Part shown: piece by piece, positions 1 to 8,148 of the stretch
How positions within the stretch are numbered: position 1 is the stretch's first letter
How the letters are laid out: each line of letters opens with the position of its first letter
NCBI GenBank assembly: GCA_963836695.1
Contig: CAWIKX010000025.1
Span: forward strand, 1 to 64,000
Length of the DNA: 64,000 nt
Source of the DNA: Roseiarcus sp963836695
GTDB taxonomy: Bacteria; Pseudomonadota; Alphaproteobacteria; Rhizobiales; Beijerinckiaceae
Direction: 5' to 3'
Notes under the pieces: generated by a model
The model's input: the letters and a program-made list of their open reading frames with translations, nothing else
Databases searched by the model: none
What the model was told of the DNA's origin: nothing
Program-made: the position numbers and the translations under genes

Positions 1-520
1 GCGTCGCTGCTTCCAAAGGGCAGCAAGGTCATTACGCTCGATCATGCGCCGACCAACGACAACGGGCAGACCCGACGAAAGGGCTTTGAGACCAAGTCGG
101 CCGAACTCGGCCTGCAAGTGCTTCCCGAGCAACCCGTCGGTGCGGCCTACGTTCGACGATTTGCGCAAGGCTATGGAAGACCTCCTTGGTCTCGGAGCCT
201 GACGTTAAGGGCGCTTTTGCCTTCAATCAGCTGGTGCTTCAAGGCGCCTATCAGGCCCTTGAGCAGGCGGGAAAGGCAGGCCAGGTCAAACTTGTCGGAT
301 TCGACCTTGATCCCGTGTCGTATCAGATGGTGAAGGACGGCAAGATCGACGCCTTGGTGATTTAGGACCCGTTCAAGATGGGTTACGAAGGTATGAACAC
401 GGTCGTCACCAAACTTGAGGGCGGGCAAGTCAACGAGTTCATGGGGCTCGGCACGAAAAGCTGCTGACCAAGGCGAACGCCGCCGAATTCGCTAGCGATC
501 CGCAGGTCACCGGCAAGTGA
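1..520 (+). pseudogene. Broken sugar ABC transporter substrate-binding protein (3' part)
   Basis: This is the C-terminal part of a periplasmic sugar-binding protein of the ribose/rhamnose type; its 5' end lies outside the window. The reading frame opens at base 1 (ITLDHAPTNDN, the ligand-pocket region). It shifts near 190-205 and continues as QGAYQALEQAGKAGQVKLVGFD, written here in parts: QGAYQALE then KLVGFDLDP. An in-frame TAG at 363-365 falls between DALVI and DPFKMGYEG. A further shift near 460 leads into the natural end ASDPQVTGK and a TGA at 518-520. One internal stop and two shifts make it non-functional as read. The ATPase and permease genes follow, so this was the first gene of a sugar uptake operon. 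Confidence 0.75.
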
Positions 521-611
521 CAGCGCCGTCCGTCGAGGCTTTCGGCCTACGGACATCGGCAGGCGCGCGAGCAAAGCGCGCGCCGAGACGCGAATGGCGC
601 CGTAATCCGGA

Positions 612-2155
612 ATGCTCGTGGCTGCGCGCGAGAGTGCCGTCCTGCTGCGATGCAAGCGGCTGTCGCGCAGTTTCGCCGCGGTCCGCGCCCTTCGCGGGGT
701 CGATTTCTCAATCGCGTCGGGTCGCGTCCGCGGCCTTGTCGGAGAGAACGGGGCCGGTAAATCGACGCTGGCCAAGATCATTGCCGGCGTACACACGCCG
801 GAGGCGGGAACGATCGAGCTCGAAGGCCTCGGCCGGTGCGATTTACCGGCGCAGAGCAGGCTCTGCAACAACGCATCGTCACGGTGCATCAGGACATCAA
901 CCTTATTCAGACGATGAGCGTGGGCGAGAATTTGCTACTCAACAACGAGCCGACCTATCGCCTGGGGATTGTTCGCCGCAAGGTTATGCGCGCGGCAGCG
1001 CGCAGGCCTGCTCGACAAATACGAGGTCGCGGTCGACCCGGACGATAACGTCGGCTCGCTTACAAACGACCTCAAGAAGATGGTGCAGATCGTCAAGGCG
1101 GTAAGCCTCGAACCGAGGATCCTAATCCTGGACGAGCCGACGTCGTCGCTGACAGACGCGCAGGTTCGCGTCGCATTGCGCCTCATCAGGCAGCTTGCGT
1201 CCCAAGGCGTCGGCTTGGTCCTGATCTCGCACTATCTCGCGGAAATATTCGAGGTGTCCAGACGACCTGACCGTCATGCGTGACGGCGAGGTGGTGGCGG
1301 AGGGGCCGGTGGACGAAACGACGCTGCCGCGAGTTGTGGCCGCAAATGGTTGGGGCGCAGAATTGAGACTTCGCGCCGCGTGGGCCATGTGAGGGCCTCC
1401 GCTGAAGCGACCCTGTTGATGAACGTCGAGTCCTGAGCCTCCCGGGGCTTCTGCAAAATGTCAGCTTTGGCTTGCGCAGCGGCGAGGTGCTCGGCGTCAC
1501 GGGCCTCGCCGGCTCGGGGCTTCGAGAGCTATCAAGGGGGTTGTTTGGGGCGGCGGGCCGCGAGGCCTCGGGCCGAATCCTCATTCAAGGAGTCCCTGTC
1601 CCCCCTCGAGATCCGTCGGCGTCGCTTAAGTGCGGGATCGCACTCCTGACCAGCGACCGGCTTGGCGAGGGCATCTTGCCCAATTTCACGCTCGTCGAGA
1701 ATATATCCCTTCCGATCCTGTCGCGCTTTCGCCGCCGCAGCGGCGCCCTTGATTTCCCGGAGATGGAACGCACGACAGCGCAAAACATCCAGCGGTGGGC
1801 ATCCTGCGCCCGGCCCTTCAGCTTTGGCGCGTCAACTTTCCGGAGGAAACCAGCAGAAGGTTCTGTTCGCCAAATGGTTGGAGACAAAGCCGAAGGTATT
1901 CGTCATGGACGAGCCGACAATCGGCGTCGATATCGGCGCCAAGGAAGAAATCCGGAAAATCATCCACGAGATCGCCAGCGCAGGCGTTGAAGTCGTGCTA
2001 ATAACGGCGGAGCTCGATGAGCTCGTATTGTTATGTGACCGCGTGCTTGTCATGTTTCGCGGCGCTGTCATTGGGGAGCTCTCTGGGGAGGCAGTAAATC
2101 CGAGCGCATCCTCCACGCCTCGGCCTGCGGAGAAATTGAGGCGGCCGCGGCGTGA
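612..2155 (+). pseudogene. Broken sugar ABC transporter ATPase (RbsA-like, two ABC domains)
   Basis: A double-domain sugar-import ATPase of the RbsA/MglA type can be pieced together across several frames. The first domain has Walker A (GENGAGKST) near 740-770, then after a shift near 835 the Q-loop region (TVHQDINLIQ), and after another shift near 1000 a Walker B (ILILDEPTSSLT). The second domain starts near 1472 (GEVLGVTGLAGSG), then after a shift near 1810 shows a signature and Walker B (LSGGNQQK, VFVMDEPTIGVD). The natural stop TGA at 2153-2155 overlaps the permease GTG start, as in an intact operon. At least four frame changes rule out a functional product unless the sequence itself is faulty. 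Confidence 0.85.
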
Positions 2156-3255
2156 CGACTGTCTCCTCACCAAATCCCGAACGTCTGGCGGCTGTTTCAC
2201 GCGTTTTCGCTAGCCTCAGGCGCTCCTACAGCCTCTTCCAGGCGATTGGCGTCCTTCTGATCTTGATCGTCGTGATGCAGATCGCCAACGACCGTTTCCT
2301 CTCGCCGGTCAATGTCGGTAATCTGCTCGGTCAGATGACGATGATGCTCATCGTAGCCGCGGGGATGACGATCGCCATGATTGCCGGCGAGTTCGACGTT
2401 TCGGTTGGTTCCGTCGTCGGCTTGTCGGCGGCTGTCGCCGGCTGGATCATGGTCCGGTGGATTCCGGCGCCGAGCGCCAACGATCATCCCTGGTGGGTGA
2501 TCGTTCTCGGCCTCCTTGCGCCACTCTTTATCGGGCCAATTCTCGGCCTCTTCGTCGGCTTCGTCGTCACCAAGGCGAGAATTCCGTCATTCATCGTGAC
2601 GCTTGGAATGTTAATGATCGCCCGAAGTCTGACTCTCGTCGTTACTCAAGGGCAGCCCATTCCCGACATTCCGCTGATTGTCCGGTCTTTCGGCCAAGGT
2701 CGCTGGGCGCAGATCCCGTTGCCGATCGCATTCGCCGACTTTTTTCACACTGGATCCTTTCTGAATATATTCGTCCGGTTCCCGATCCAGAATATCGTTT
2801 GGGTCGCCGCGATCGTCTACGCCGTCGGGTGGTTCGTGCTCGAGCGCACGGCTTTCGGCAAGCGCGTCTATGCCGTCGGCTCCAACCGGACGGTCGCAAT
2901 TCTGTCGGGCATCCGCGCGGACCGAATCAAAATTCAGTGCCTGATGATCGTCGGCTTCACCGCCTCGCTTGCCGGCATCGTCAGCGTGTCGCGTCTGGGG
3001 GCGGTGTCGCCGAATACCGGGGAGGGCCTTGAGTTCGAGGTGATCGCCGCAGTCGTAATCGGCGGCACCGGCCTTTATGGCGGGCAAGGCAAGATTCTTC
3101 GCACAATCATCGGCGTCATCATCATCGCGCTGACGAGGAATTTCCTCAACCTCGCCCGCATCGCAATCTTCTGGCAGGGCTTTGCAACCGGAGCGATAAT
3201 ATTGGCTGCTGTTCTACTAGAGGCGCTGCAGCGCCACGTCTCCGAACGGCGTTGA
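2152..3255 (+). CDS. Sugar ABC transporter permease (RbsC-like)
   Basis: Inner-membrane permease of a ribose/xylose-type sugar importer, BPD_transp_2 family, 367 residues, which is in the usual range. It has about ten hydrophobic segments. Family signatures are AGMTIAMIAGEFDVSVGS near residues 60-85 and GKRVYAVGSN near 240, then VVIGGTGLYGG near 300. The GTG start overlaps the stop of the ATPase gene by 4 bases, which indicates translational coupling. The gene is fully open although both partner genes upstream are disrupted, so it probably has no working transporter to join. The substrate cannot be read from the permease alone. Confidence 0.85.
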   Translation: MTTVSSPNPERLAAVSRVFASLRRSYSLFQAIGVLLILIVVMQIANDRFLSPVNVGNLLGQMTMMLIVAAGMTIAMIAGEFDVSVGSVVGLSAAVAGWIMVRWIPAPSANDHPWWVIVLGLLAPLFIGPILGLFVGFVVTKARIPSFIVTLGMLMIARSLTLVVTQGQPIPDIPLIVRSFGQGRWAQIPLPIAFADFFHTGSFLNIFVRFPIQNIVWVAAIVYAVGWFVLERTAFGKRVYAVGSNRTVAILSGIRADRIKIQCLMIVGFTASLAGIVSVSRLGAVSPNTGEGLEFEVIAAVVIGGTGLYGGQGKILRTIIGVIIIALTRNFLNLARIAIFWQGFATGAIILAAVLLEALQRHVSERR

Positions 3256-3576
3256 AGAGCAAATCGGCCTAAGTCCCGCCCGCGCGTCGGTTGCGCAAGA
3301 AGAGTGGCGCGGCGAACCTCGCACGCCTATGAGCGCTGCTTCGTCCTAGCGGCGACTGATTGTCAGCCTCTCTTGAAGTAATATGTCGGAACCCCTTCAT
3401 TTTCAGCCTCAAATCGTTGTGCGGAACTCTTCCAGACCGCGCGAAAACTCCCCGACTTCCAGGTGAAATGGTTCGAGGAGCGAGGGGTGTGGGAATTCGG
3501 GCCGTTTGGGGCTCGTTAGCTGTCTGATGCGACCTGAGAGGTGTCCAGGTGACTCCATTGCGCGCGTATAGCGCCG
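3256..3576. other. Gene-free stretch between permease and IS remnant
   Basis: No convincing gene was found. The reading frames here lack recognisable protein sequence and the region probably contains decayed mobile-element DNA leading into the IS1182-type remnant that follows. Confidence 0.4.
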
Positions 3577-3893
3577 CGTAATCCTGGCCGATCGCGGCTA
3601 CTTCAAAATCGAGGACATCGAGCGTTGCGAGAAGACCGGCTGCGTTCCCCACGTTCCCAAGCCGCAGCACAGCTCCTCGGTGCGCGAGGGCCTGTTTCGC
3701 GAGGACGAGTTCCGATACGATGGCGGGCTCGATGCTTACGTCTGCCCGGCGCGATCTCGCCAAAGTCGATTATGATAATCGAGGAGCTGTCGTGGCTGCC
3801 CGATGCGCGCGCGATACACAAACGACGTGCGCTCGGTTTCTCGCCTCGAAAACGAGGCCGTGCTCGATCGCATAGCCGAGCGCCTCAAAGCAA
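3577..3893 (+). pseudogene. IS1182-family transposase remnant
   Basis: This is a fragment of a DDE transposase of the IS1182 type. The readable parts are LADRGYFKIEDIERCEK, REGLFREDEFRYD and DAYVCPA in one frame. After a shift near 3798 they are followed by CRGCPMRARYTND and SVSRLENEAVLDRIAERL. The Cys-rich CxxCP stretch is typical of this family between the catalytic core and the C-terminus. The N-terminal two thirds and the last residues are missing. The 3' side stops where the IS5-type element begins, so the IS5-type insertion likely truncated it. Confidence 0.75.
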
Positions 3894-4620
3894 GATAACG
3901 GCGGCGACGAAGTTGGCGGCGTTTCGGTCGTATCGTGTGGCGATGCGCCTGAAGTCCTTGAGGCGGCAGAACATGCGCTCGATGGCGTTGCGGTTGCGGT
4001 AGAGAAACCGCGAGAAGCAGTTCTTCCATTTGCGGTTGGCAGTGGGCGGGATGTTGGGGATCGCGCCGCGCTCCTCGACCTGGCGGGGGATGGCGTTGGC
4101 GTCATAGCCCTTGTCGGCGTGCAGGATGTCGCAATCTGGAGCTGTTCGAGCAACAGAGCGCCTGCTGCGCACTCGGTGACTTGGCCGCCAGTCAGCATGA
4201 AGGCGAGCGGCTGGCACTGAGCGTCGGTCAGCGCGTGGATTTTCGTCGAGCGCCCGCCGCGCGAGCGGCCGATGGCATGATTTTTCTCCCCCCTTTTCCA
4301 CCGGCCGCCGAGCGGTGGGCTTTCACGGCCGAAGAGTCGAGGAGCACTTGGTCGGGCGGACCGTCGGCTTGCGCGAGCGCTTGAAAGAGGCCGACCCACA
4401 CGGCCTTGGCCGCCCAACGCAGATAGCGATTGTAGAGGGTTTTCCTCGGACCATACTCAGCCGGCGCGTCGATCCAGCGCCCGCCAGACTTCAAAACGTG
4501 AACCATGCCGCTGATGACGCGACGATCGTCGACCCGCGCCTTGCCGTGCGTGTCAGACGGCAGATGCGGTTCGATCTTTGAGAATTGCTCGTCCGTCAGC
4601 CAAAACTCATCCCAATTCAT
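3885..4620 (-). pseudogene. IS5-family transposase, two frame changes
   Basis: The transposase starts at 4620 with an IS5-type N-terminal domain (WLTDEQFSKIEPHLP, KSGGRWIDAP, YNRYLRWA). It runs through VLLDSSAVKAHRSA to a run of G and A residues on the coding strand at 4281-4297. A -1 shift there leads into RSRGGRSTKIHALTDA, which is the usual IS427-group layout and may be programmed. A second -1 shift near 4130-4140 is needed to reach DILHADKGYDANAI and RNRNAIERMFCRLKDFRRIA. This second shift lies outside any obvious slippery site and looks like a real lesion. The last residues are also abnormal where the element ends. Confidence 0.75.
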
Positions 4621-4655
4621 CCGCGCCCCCTCTTCGGAAGCCGTGAATTGATTCC
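3885..4655 (-). mobile_element. IS5-family insertion element (IS427-like), inactive
   Basis: The element spans roughly 3890-4655 and encodes a transposase on the minus strand. Its left edge abuts the IS1182-type remnant. I could not define matching terminal inverted repeats or a target duplication by eye, so both ends are approximate. The transposase carries a second, apparently non-programmed frame change, so the copy is probably immobile. Confidence 0.6.
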
Positions 4656-4689
4656 CAGGAGACGCCGGCCGTCCTTCGAGTTATTGGCG

Positions 4690-5370
4690 ATGTCGGGAAG
4701 GGGCGAGTTTGACGGCTTCGAGACTTCGACCATTGGGGAAGAGCGGACGAGCGACGAGGCGCTTACCATCCGTGCGCTCGATCTGACGAAGGCGGGATCG
4801 AACTCAATCCTTGGAAGGAAGCTCAACCTGGTCGAGCTGTTGGCGTCCGGACTCAAGGATGTATCTGCAGCGATCACGATGGGAAATTTTGAGCATGTCG
4901 CCAATTCGCCGGCCGAGGAAATCGCTCGTGCGCGGGAAGATGCAACGAACAGTTTGGCGATGGCCCTCAACCTCTACGAGGCCAATCGCTGTAATTACGG
5001 CTACGGCGCCTTCGGGCTGCGCCTGGCGCACTGGATCGCCCACAAGGCGCCAGACACCTTGCTCGACAGCATGACACTTGTGATGTTTCGGCTTCGGCAC
5101 GTCCCGGGCGCCATTCTGCCCTCAGATGAGATCGCTGAAATGACGCAACAGGTCGCAAAAAGTCATGAACAAGATTGTCAGTCGCAACGAGTTCACCCTT
5201 GGTACAACCCGATCGCCTGCCGATTGCGCTGCGCGCATATGCCACGCCGCCTCTGCCGCCGGACGACGAGGGGCCGAAAAAGAAGCGTCAAGGTGAGCCT
5301 GCGCCGGCTTCCCAAAAGAACCACAAATCGGTTTGAGAACCGTCAGGATTGCCGGCAACCCCGACTATGA
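4690..5370 (+). pseudogene. Unidentified coding remnant
   Basis: An open frame from ATG 4690 has natural-looking protein composition to about 5165: TSDEALTIRALDLTKAGSN, LVELLASGLKDVSAAI and LRLAHWIAHKAPDTLLD. After that the sequence in this frame becomes arginine- and cysteine-rich and looks like a shadow of another gene. I do not recognise the family. It lies between the IS5-type element and the polymerase-like remnant, so it is likely a leftover of the same integrated DNA. The true 3' end is uncertain, and the IS5-type insertion may have removed its 5' part. Confidence 0.35.
5165..5336 (+). pseudogene. Possible small protein, frameshifted
   Basis: ATG 5165 opens MNKIVSRNEFTL. After a single-base shift near 5200 a proline-rich tail follows (PLPPDDEGPKKKRQ) and ends at TGA 5334-5336. 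The length of 172 bases is not a multiple of three, which fits one lost or gained base. Family unknown. Low confidence. Confidence 0.25.
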
Positions 5371-6610
5371 GGTTGACCTGGCCACCGATGATTTCTTCGA
5401 GCGCCTGATCGACCTCCGCACGACCGTCAAGGCAAGGCTCAAGAATACAACGGCTTTGAACAGGGACGCGCTCGACAGTGAGCAACAAGCCCTCAAGATT
5501 CTCGCGAACTCGACGAGCTATGGAATCTTCGTCGAGATAAAGACGCCTCCGAAAAGCTCACCTGCTAGGGACCCGATGGCGAAGGCTTTCCAGTCTCGTC
5601 AGACAAGGTGGAGGAGCCAGGCCGCTTCTTCCATCCGCTGCTGGCGACATTGATCACCGGCGCGGCGCGATTGATGCTCGGGATTGCCGAGCGGCTGTGC
5701 GTTGAAAAAGATCTCGACTGGGCCTTTTGCGATACCGACAGCATGGCGCTCGCCAAGCCCGACGGGATGGGGCAAGCCGAATTCCTTCAGCGTGCGCAAT
5801 CGATTTGCGAGTGGTTCGCGTCACTAAATCCCTACGAGAAGAAAGGCTCGATCTTCAAGATTGAAGACGCTAACTACCTACTCGCAGGTGACAGTGTCGG
5901 AAGCGATTTCGAACCTCTGTTTTGCTACTGCATCTCGTCCAAGCGATACGTGCTGTTCAACGTCGGGCCGTCCGGCGAAGTCATCATTCGTAAGGCGTAG
6001 GCGCACGGACTTGGACACTGCCTTCCGCCCTACGAGGCCGACGACGCCCCTCAATCCATCCCCGCGCCATCGGTCGCCTTGGATAAGATCGGCGTTGATC
6101 GCTGGCACTATGACTTATGGCACAAGATCATTCGCGCTGCGCTGGACGGACATCCCGATCAGGTCGACCTCTCCTATCACTCAGGCCTCAGTAAGCCTGC
6201 GGTCAGTCGCTATGGCGCGACGACCCCCAAGCTGTTGGGCTGGTTCAAACAGCTCAACAGCGGCCGCGAATACGGAGACCAGGTCAAGCCGTTCAACTTC
6301 TTGATCGCGTTGCAAAGTCGCCAGAAGCTGACCGAGATGGGCGGCGAGCCATGGACTCCTCAACGGGGGCGGCCCCGAAAGCCGTCTCGGATCCGACCAG
6401 TCGCACCCTTCAGTCGAAATATCAGCGAAGCTGCCGAGGCGGCCTTCGATCGCGAGACTGACAAGCGGGTCGAGCCCGAGTCACTCATCACCTATTCGGA
6501 AGCGCTGGCTCAGTACCATCTCCGGCCCGAAGCAAAATTCCTCAACGGCGATTTCTTCGATCGTGGTCGGACCGAACGGCGGCACGTCGTTGCTCTCCAG
6601 ATCCTCGCCC
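5300..6610 (+). pseudogene. Family-B DNA polymerase-like protein, broken
   Basis: Two palm-domain motifs of B-family DNA polymerases are visible. ALKILANSTSYGIF near 5490-5535 fits the K..NS.YG motif B, and AFCDTDSMAL near 5725-5755 fits motif C with its DTDS metal-binding residues. The context LDWAFCDTDS and LFCYCISSKRYVLF fits too. The gene is broken by a frame change near 5540, a TAG at 5566-5568 (between LTC and GPDGEG) and a TAG at 5998-6000 (between IIRKA and AHGLGH). The frame then continues through GVDRWHYDLWHKIIRAAL and QVKPFNFLIALQ to FLNGDFFDRG. The N-terminal exonuclease part was not found, and the 3' end runs into the integrase. Assignment as polymerase rests on the motifs and is an inference. 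Confidence 0.6.
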
Positions 6611-6660
6611 GGCGTCCCGTGGATTGGCCGGGCCGACGCGGCGAATGTCGCGCAGCGTTT

Positions 6661-7800
6661 TCATTGCGCGTTCTCCCCGACGATCGCGTTGAGTCGCGTC
6701 GCCCAAGCGTCTAGCGCCTCTCGCTTTTCCGCGGCGTAGTCGTGCTTTTGATAAACGCCAACAATCCCCGCTCGGCTTCCTGATACGTGGTTCAGGATCG
6801 CTTCGGTCACTTCAAGCCAAACGCCGAGCCGTTGCAAATTCGTCGCCGCCGTCCGGCGGAGGTCATGGAACACCCACGGCTTAATCGGCTCGGGCTCCTT
6901 GCCCCCGGCCTCGGCCCTGCGAAGTTCCTCGATTGTCCCGTCAAACTGAAGCTTTGCCTTGTTGAAGCCGGAAACAGGAACGCGGTCGCCTGTCGTTGTA
7001 AACACGAACCGGTCGCCGAAGCGCGGAAGGCTCTTGAGGATGTCGACTGCCAGTCGGATAGCGGGGATATCATTCTGCCGCGCGTTCTTCGCCCTTGCCG
7101 CGGGGAGACGCCAAACGCGCGCTTCGAGGTCGACTTCACGCCATTCCATTTGACCGACCTCATCGCGTCTCGCGCCGGTCAAGATCAGCAATTGAATGAC
7201 CGGACCGAACGGCCAGGAGAGTGCTTTGGACGCGCGCCAGATAAGATGGAGATCGTCATCGTCGAGCACGCGTTCACGCGCGCGGCCCTTCTCGCTCGAC
7301 GGCGGCGACACGCCTCCCCATGGTGAGCGTTCGATAATGCCGCGGGTGACGGCCCAAGAACACATAAGCCGCAGTTGAGCGAACACGCGATTTGCGGCGA
7401 TAGGCGCGCCTCGGTCGATGATCGAGTCGAGGAGATCATGGACCTGCCACTTCGTAATCGTCGATAGGCGCCGCCCCTTCCATCTCTCAATAACGTTGCG
7501 CTTCAAGAGACGTTCGGTCTCTTTCCAATCGCGCGTTGCTCGCTTCGCATGGCGCTCGATAAATGTCTCGACAACTCTCTCTATCAAGTCGCCTTTCTCC
7601 TCCCGCTCGGCCTTCGCTGCAGCCCTGGCGGCCTTCTTCTCGCTGGCCGGGTCTTCGCCGCGGGCAATCGCGCCGCGGGCTTCCTCGGCCCTGCGGCGGG
7701 CTTGGGCGATGCCGAGAGCGGGGAACGATCCGAGCGTCAATTTGCGCGATGCGCCATCTGCCCGGTAGCGAAGCGCCCATGATGTGCCGCTCACCGGCAT
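6661..7800 (-). CDS. Tyrosine recombinase (phage-type integrase), N-terminally truncated
   Basis: Site-specific recombinase of the P4-like integrase family, 379 residues from ATG 7800. The catalytic set is complete: Arg in LTGARRDEVG, Lys in RAKNARQND, HxxR in FHDLRRTAATN, His in LNHVSGS and the nucleophile Tyr in VGVYQKHDY. The Arm-binding DUF4102 domain normally begins about 45 residues earlier. Here only its end is present (SWALRYRADG, LTLGSFPALG), and the same frame meets a TGA a few codons upstream of the ATG. The element that carried it therefore lost its left arm, and excision is doubtful. It abuts the conserved helicase/S4 pair. Confidence 0.8.
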   Translation of the reverse strand: MPVSGTSWALRYRADGASRKLTLGSFPALGIAQARRRAEEARGAIARGEDPASEKKAARAAAKAEREEKGDLIERVVETFIERHAKRATRDWKETERLLKRNVIERWKGRRLSTITKWQVHDLLDSIIDRGAPIAANRVFAQLRLMCSWAVTRGIIERSPWGGVSPPSSEKGRARERVLDDDDLHLIWRASKALSWPFGPVIQLLILTGARRDEVGQMEWREVDLEARVWRLPAARAKNARQNDIPAIRLAVDILKSLPRFGDRFVFTTTGDRVPVSGFNKAKLQFDGTIEELRRAEAGGKEPEPIKPWVFHDLRRTAATNLQRLGVWLEVTEAILNHVSGSRAGIVGVYQKHDYAAEKREALDAWATRLNAIVGENAQ

Positions 7801-7833
7801 GGAGCGACTTCTGGCGGACTCAAACCAGCATTG

Positions 7834-8148
7834 TCATGCGCGGGTGCCTGCGCCCGTCGCGCGGCTGCCGCCGGCGGGCAGTATGCTGTACAGTCCGCGC
7901 GCCTCGGCCGCCGGGCCCCGCCGTTCGCCATACGCCTCGACCCTCGCCACGACCCATTTCGGCCCCTGCGCGAAGGTCAGAACATCGCCGCAGCGCACGC
8001 CGCGGCTGGGTTTGTCGATCGCGGTGCGCGCGCCGCCGCGCGTGAGACGCACGCCGCCCTCCTCAACGATCCGCGCGGCGAGGCTTCTCGTCTTGAAAAA
8101 GCGGGCGCGCCATAGCCAGACGTCGATCCGGCAGGCGTCTTCCGTCAC
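7834..8148 (-). CDS. S4 domain RNA-binding protein (Hsp15-like)
   Basis: Small RNA-binding protein of 104 residues with an S4 fold at the N-terminus: CRIDVWLWRARFFKTRSLAA, then EEGGVRLT and VRCGDVLTFA. Hsp15/HslR-like proteins bind ribosomal RNA, often on stalled 50S subunits. Its ATG overlaps the stop of the helicase gene by 4 bases, so the two are co-translated. This pairing is common in Hyphomicrobiales. In relatives a ferredoxin gene usually follows; here the integrase sits in that place. Confidence 0.8.
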   Translation of the reverse strand: MTEDACRIDVWLWRARFFKTRSLAARIVEEGGVRLTRGGARTAIDKPSRGVRCGDVLTFAQGPKWVVARVEAYGERRGPAAEARGLYSILPAGGSRATGAGTRA

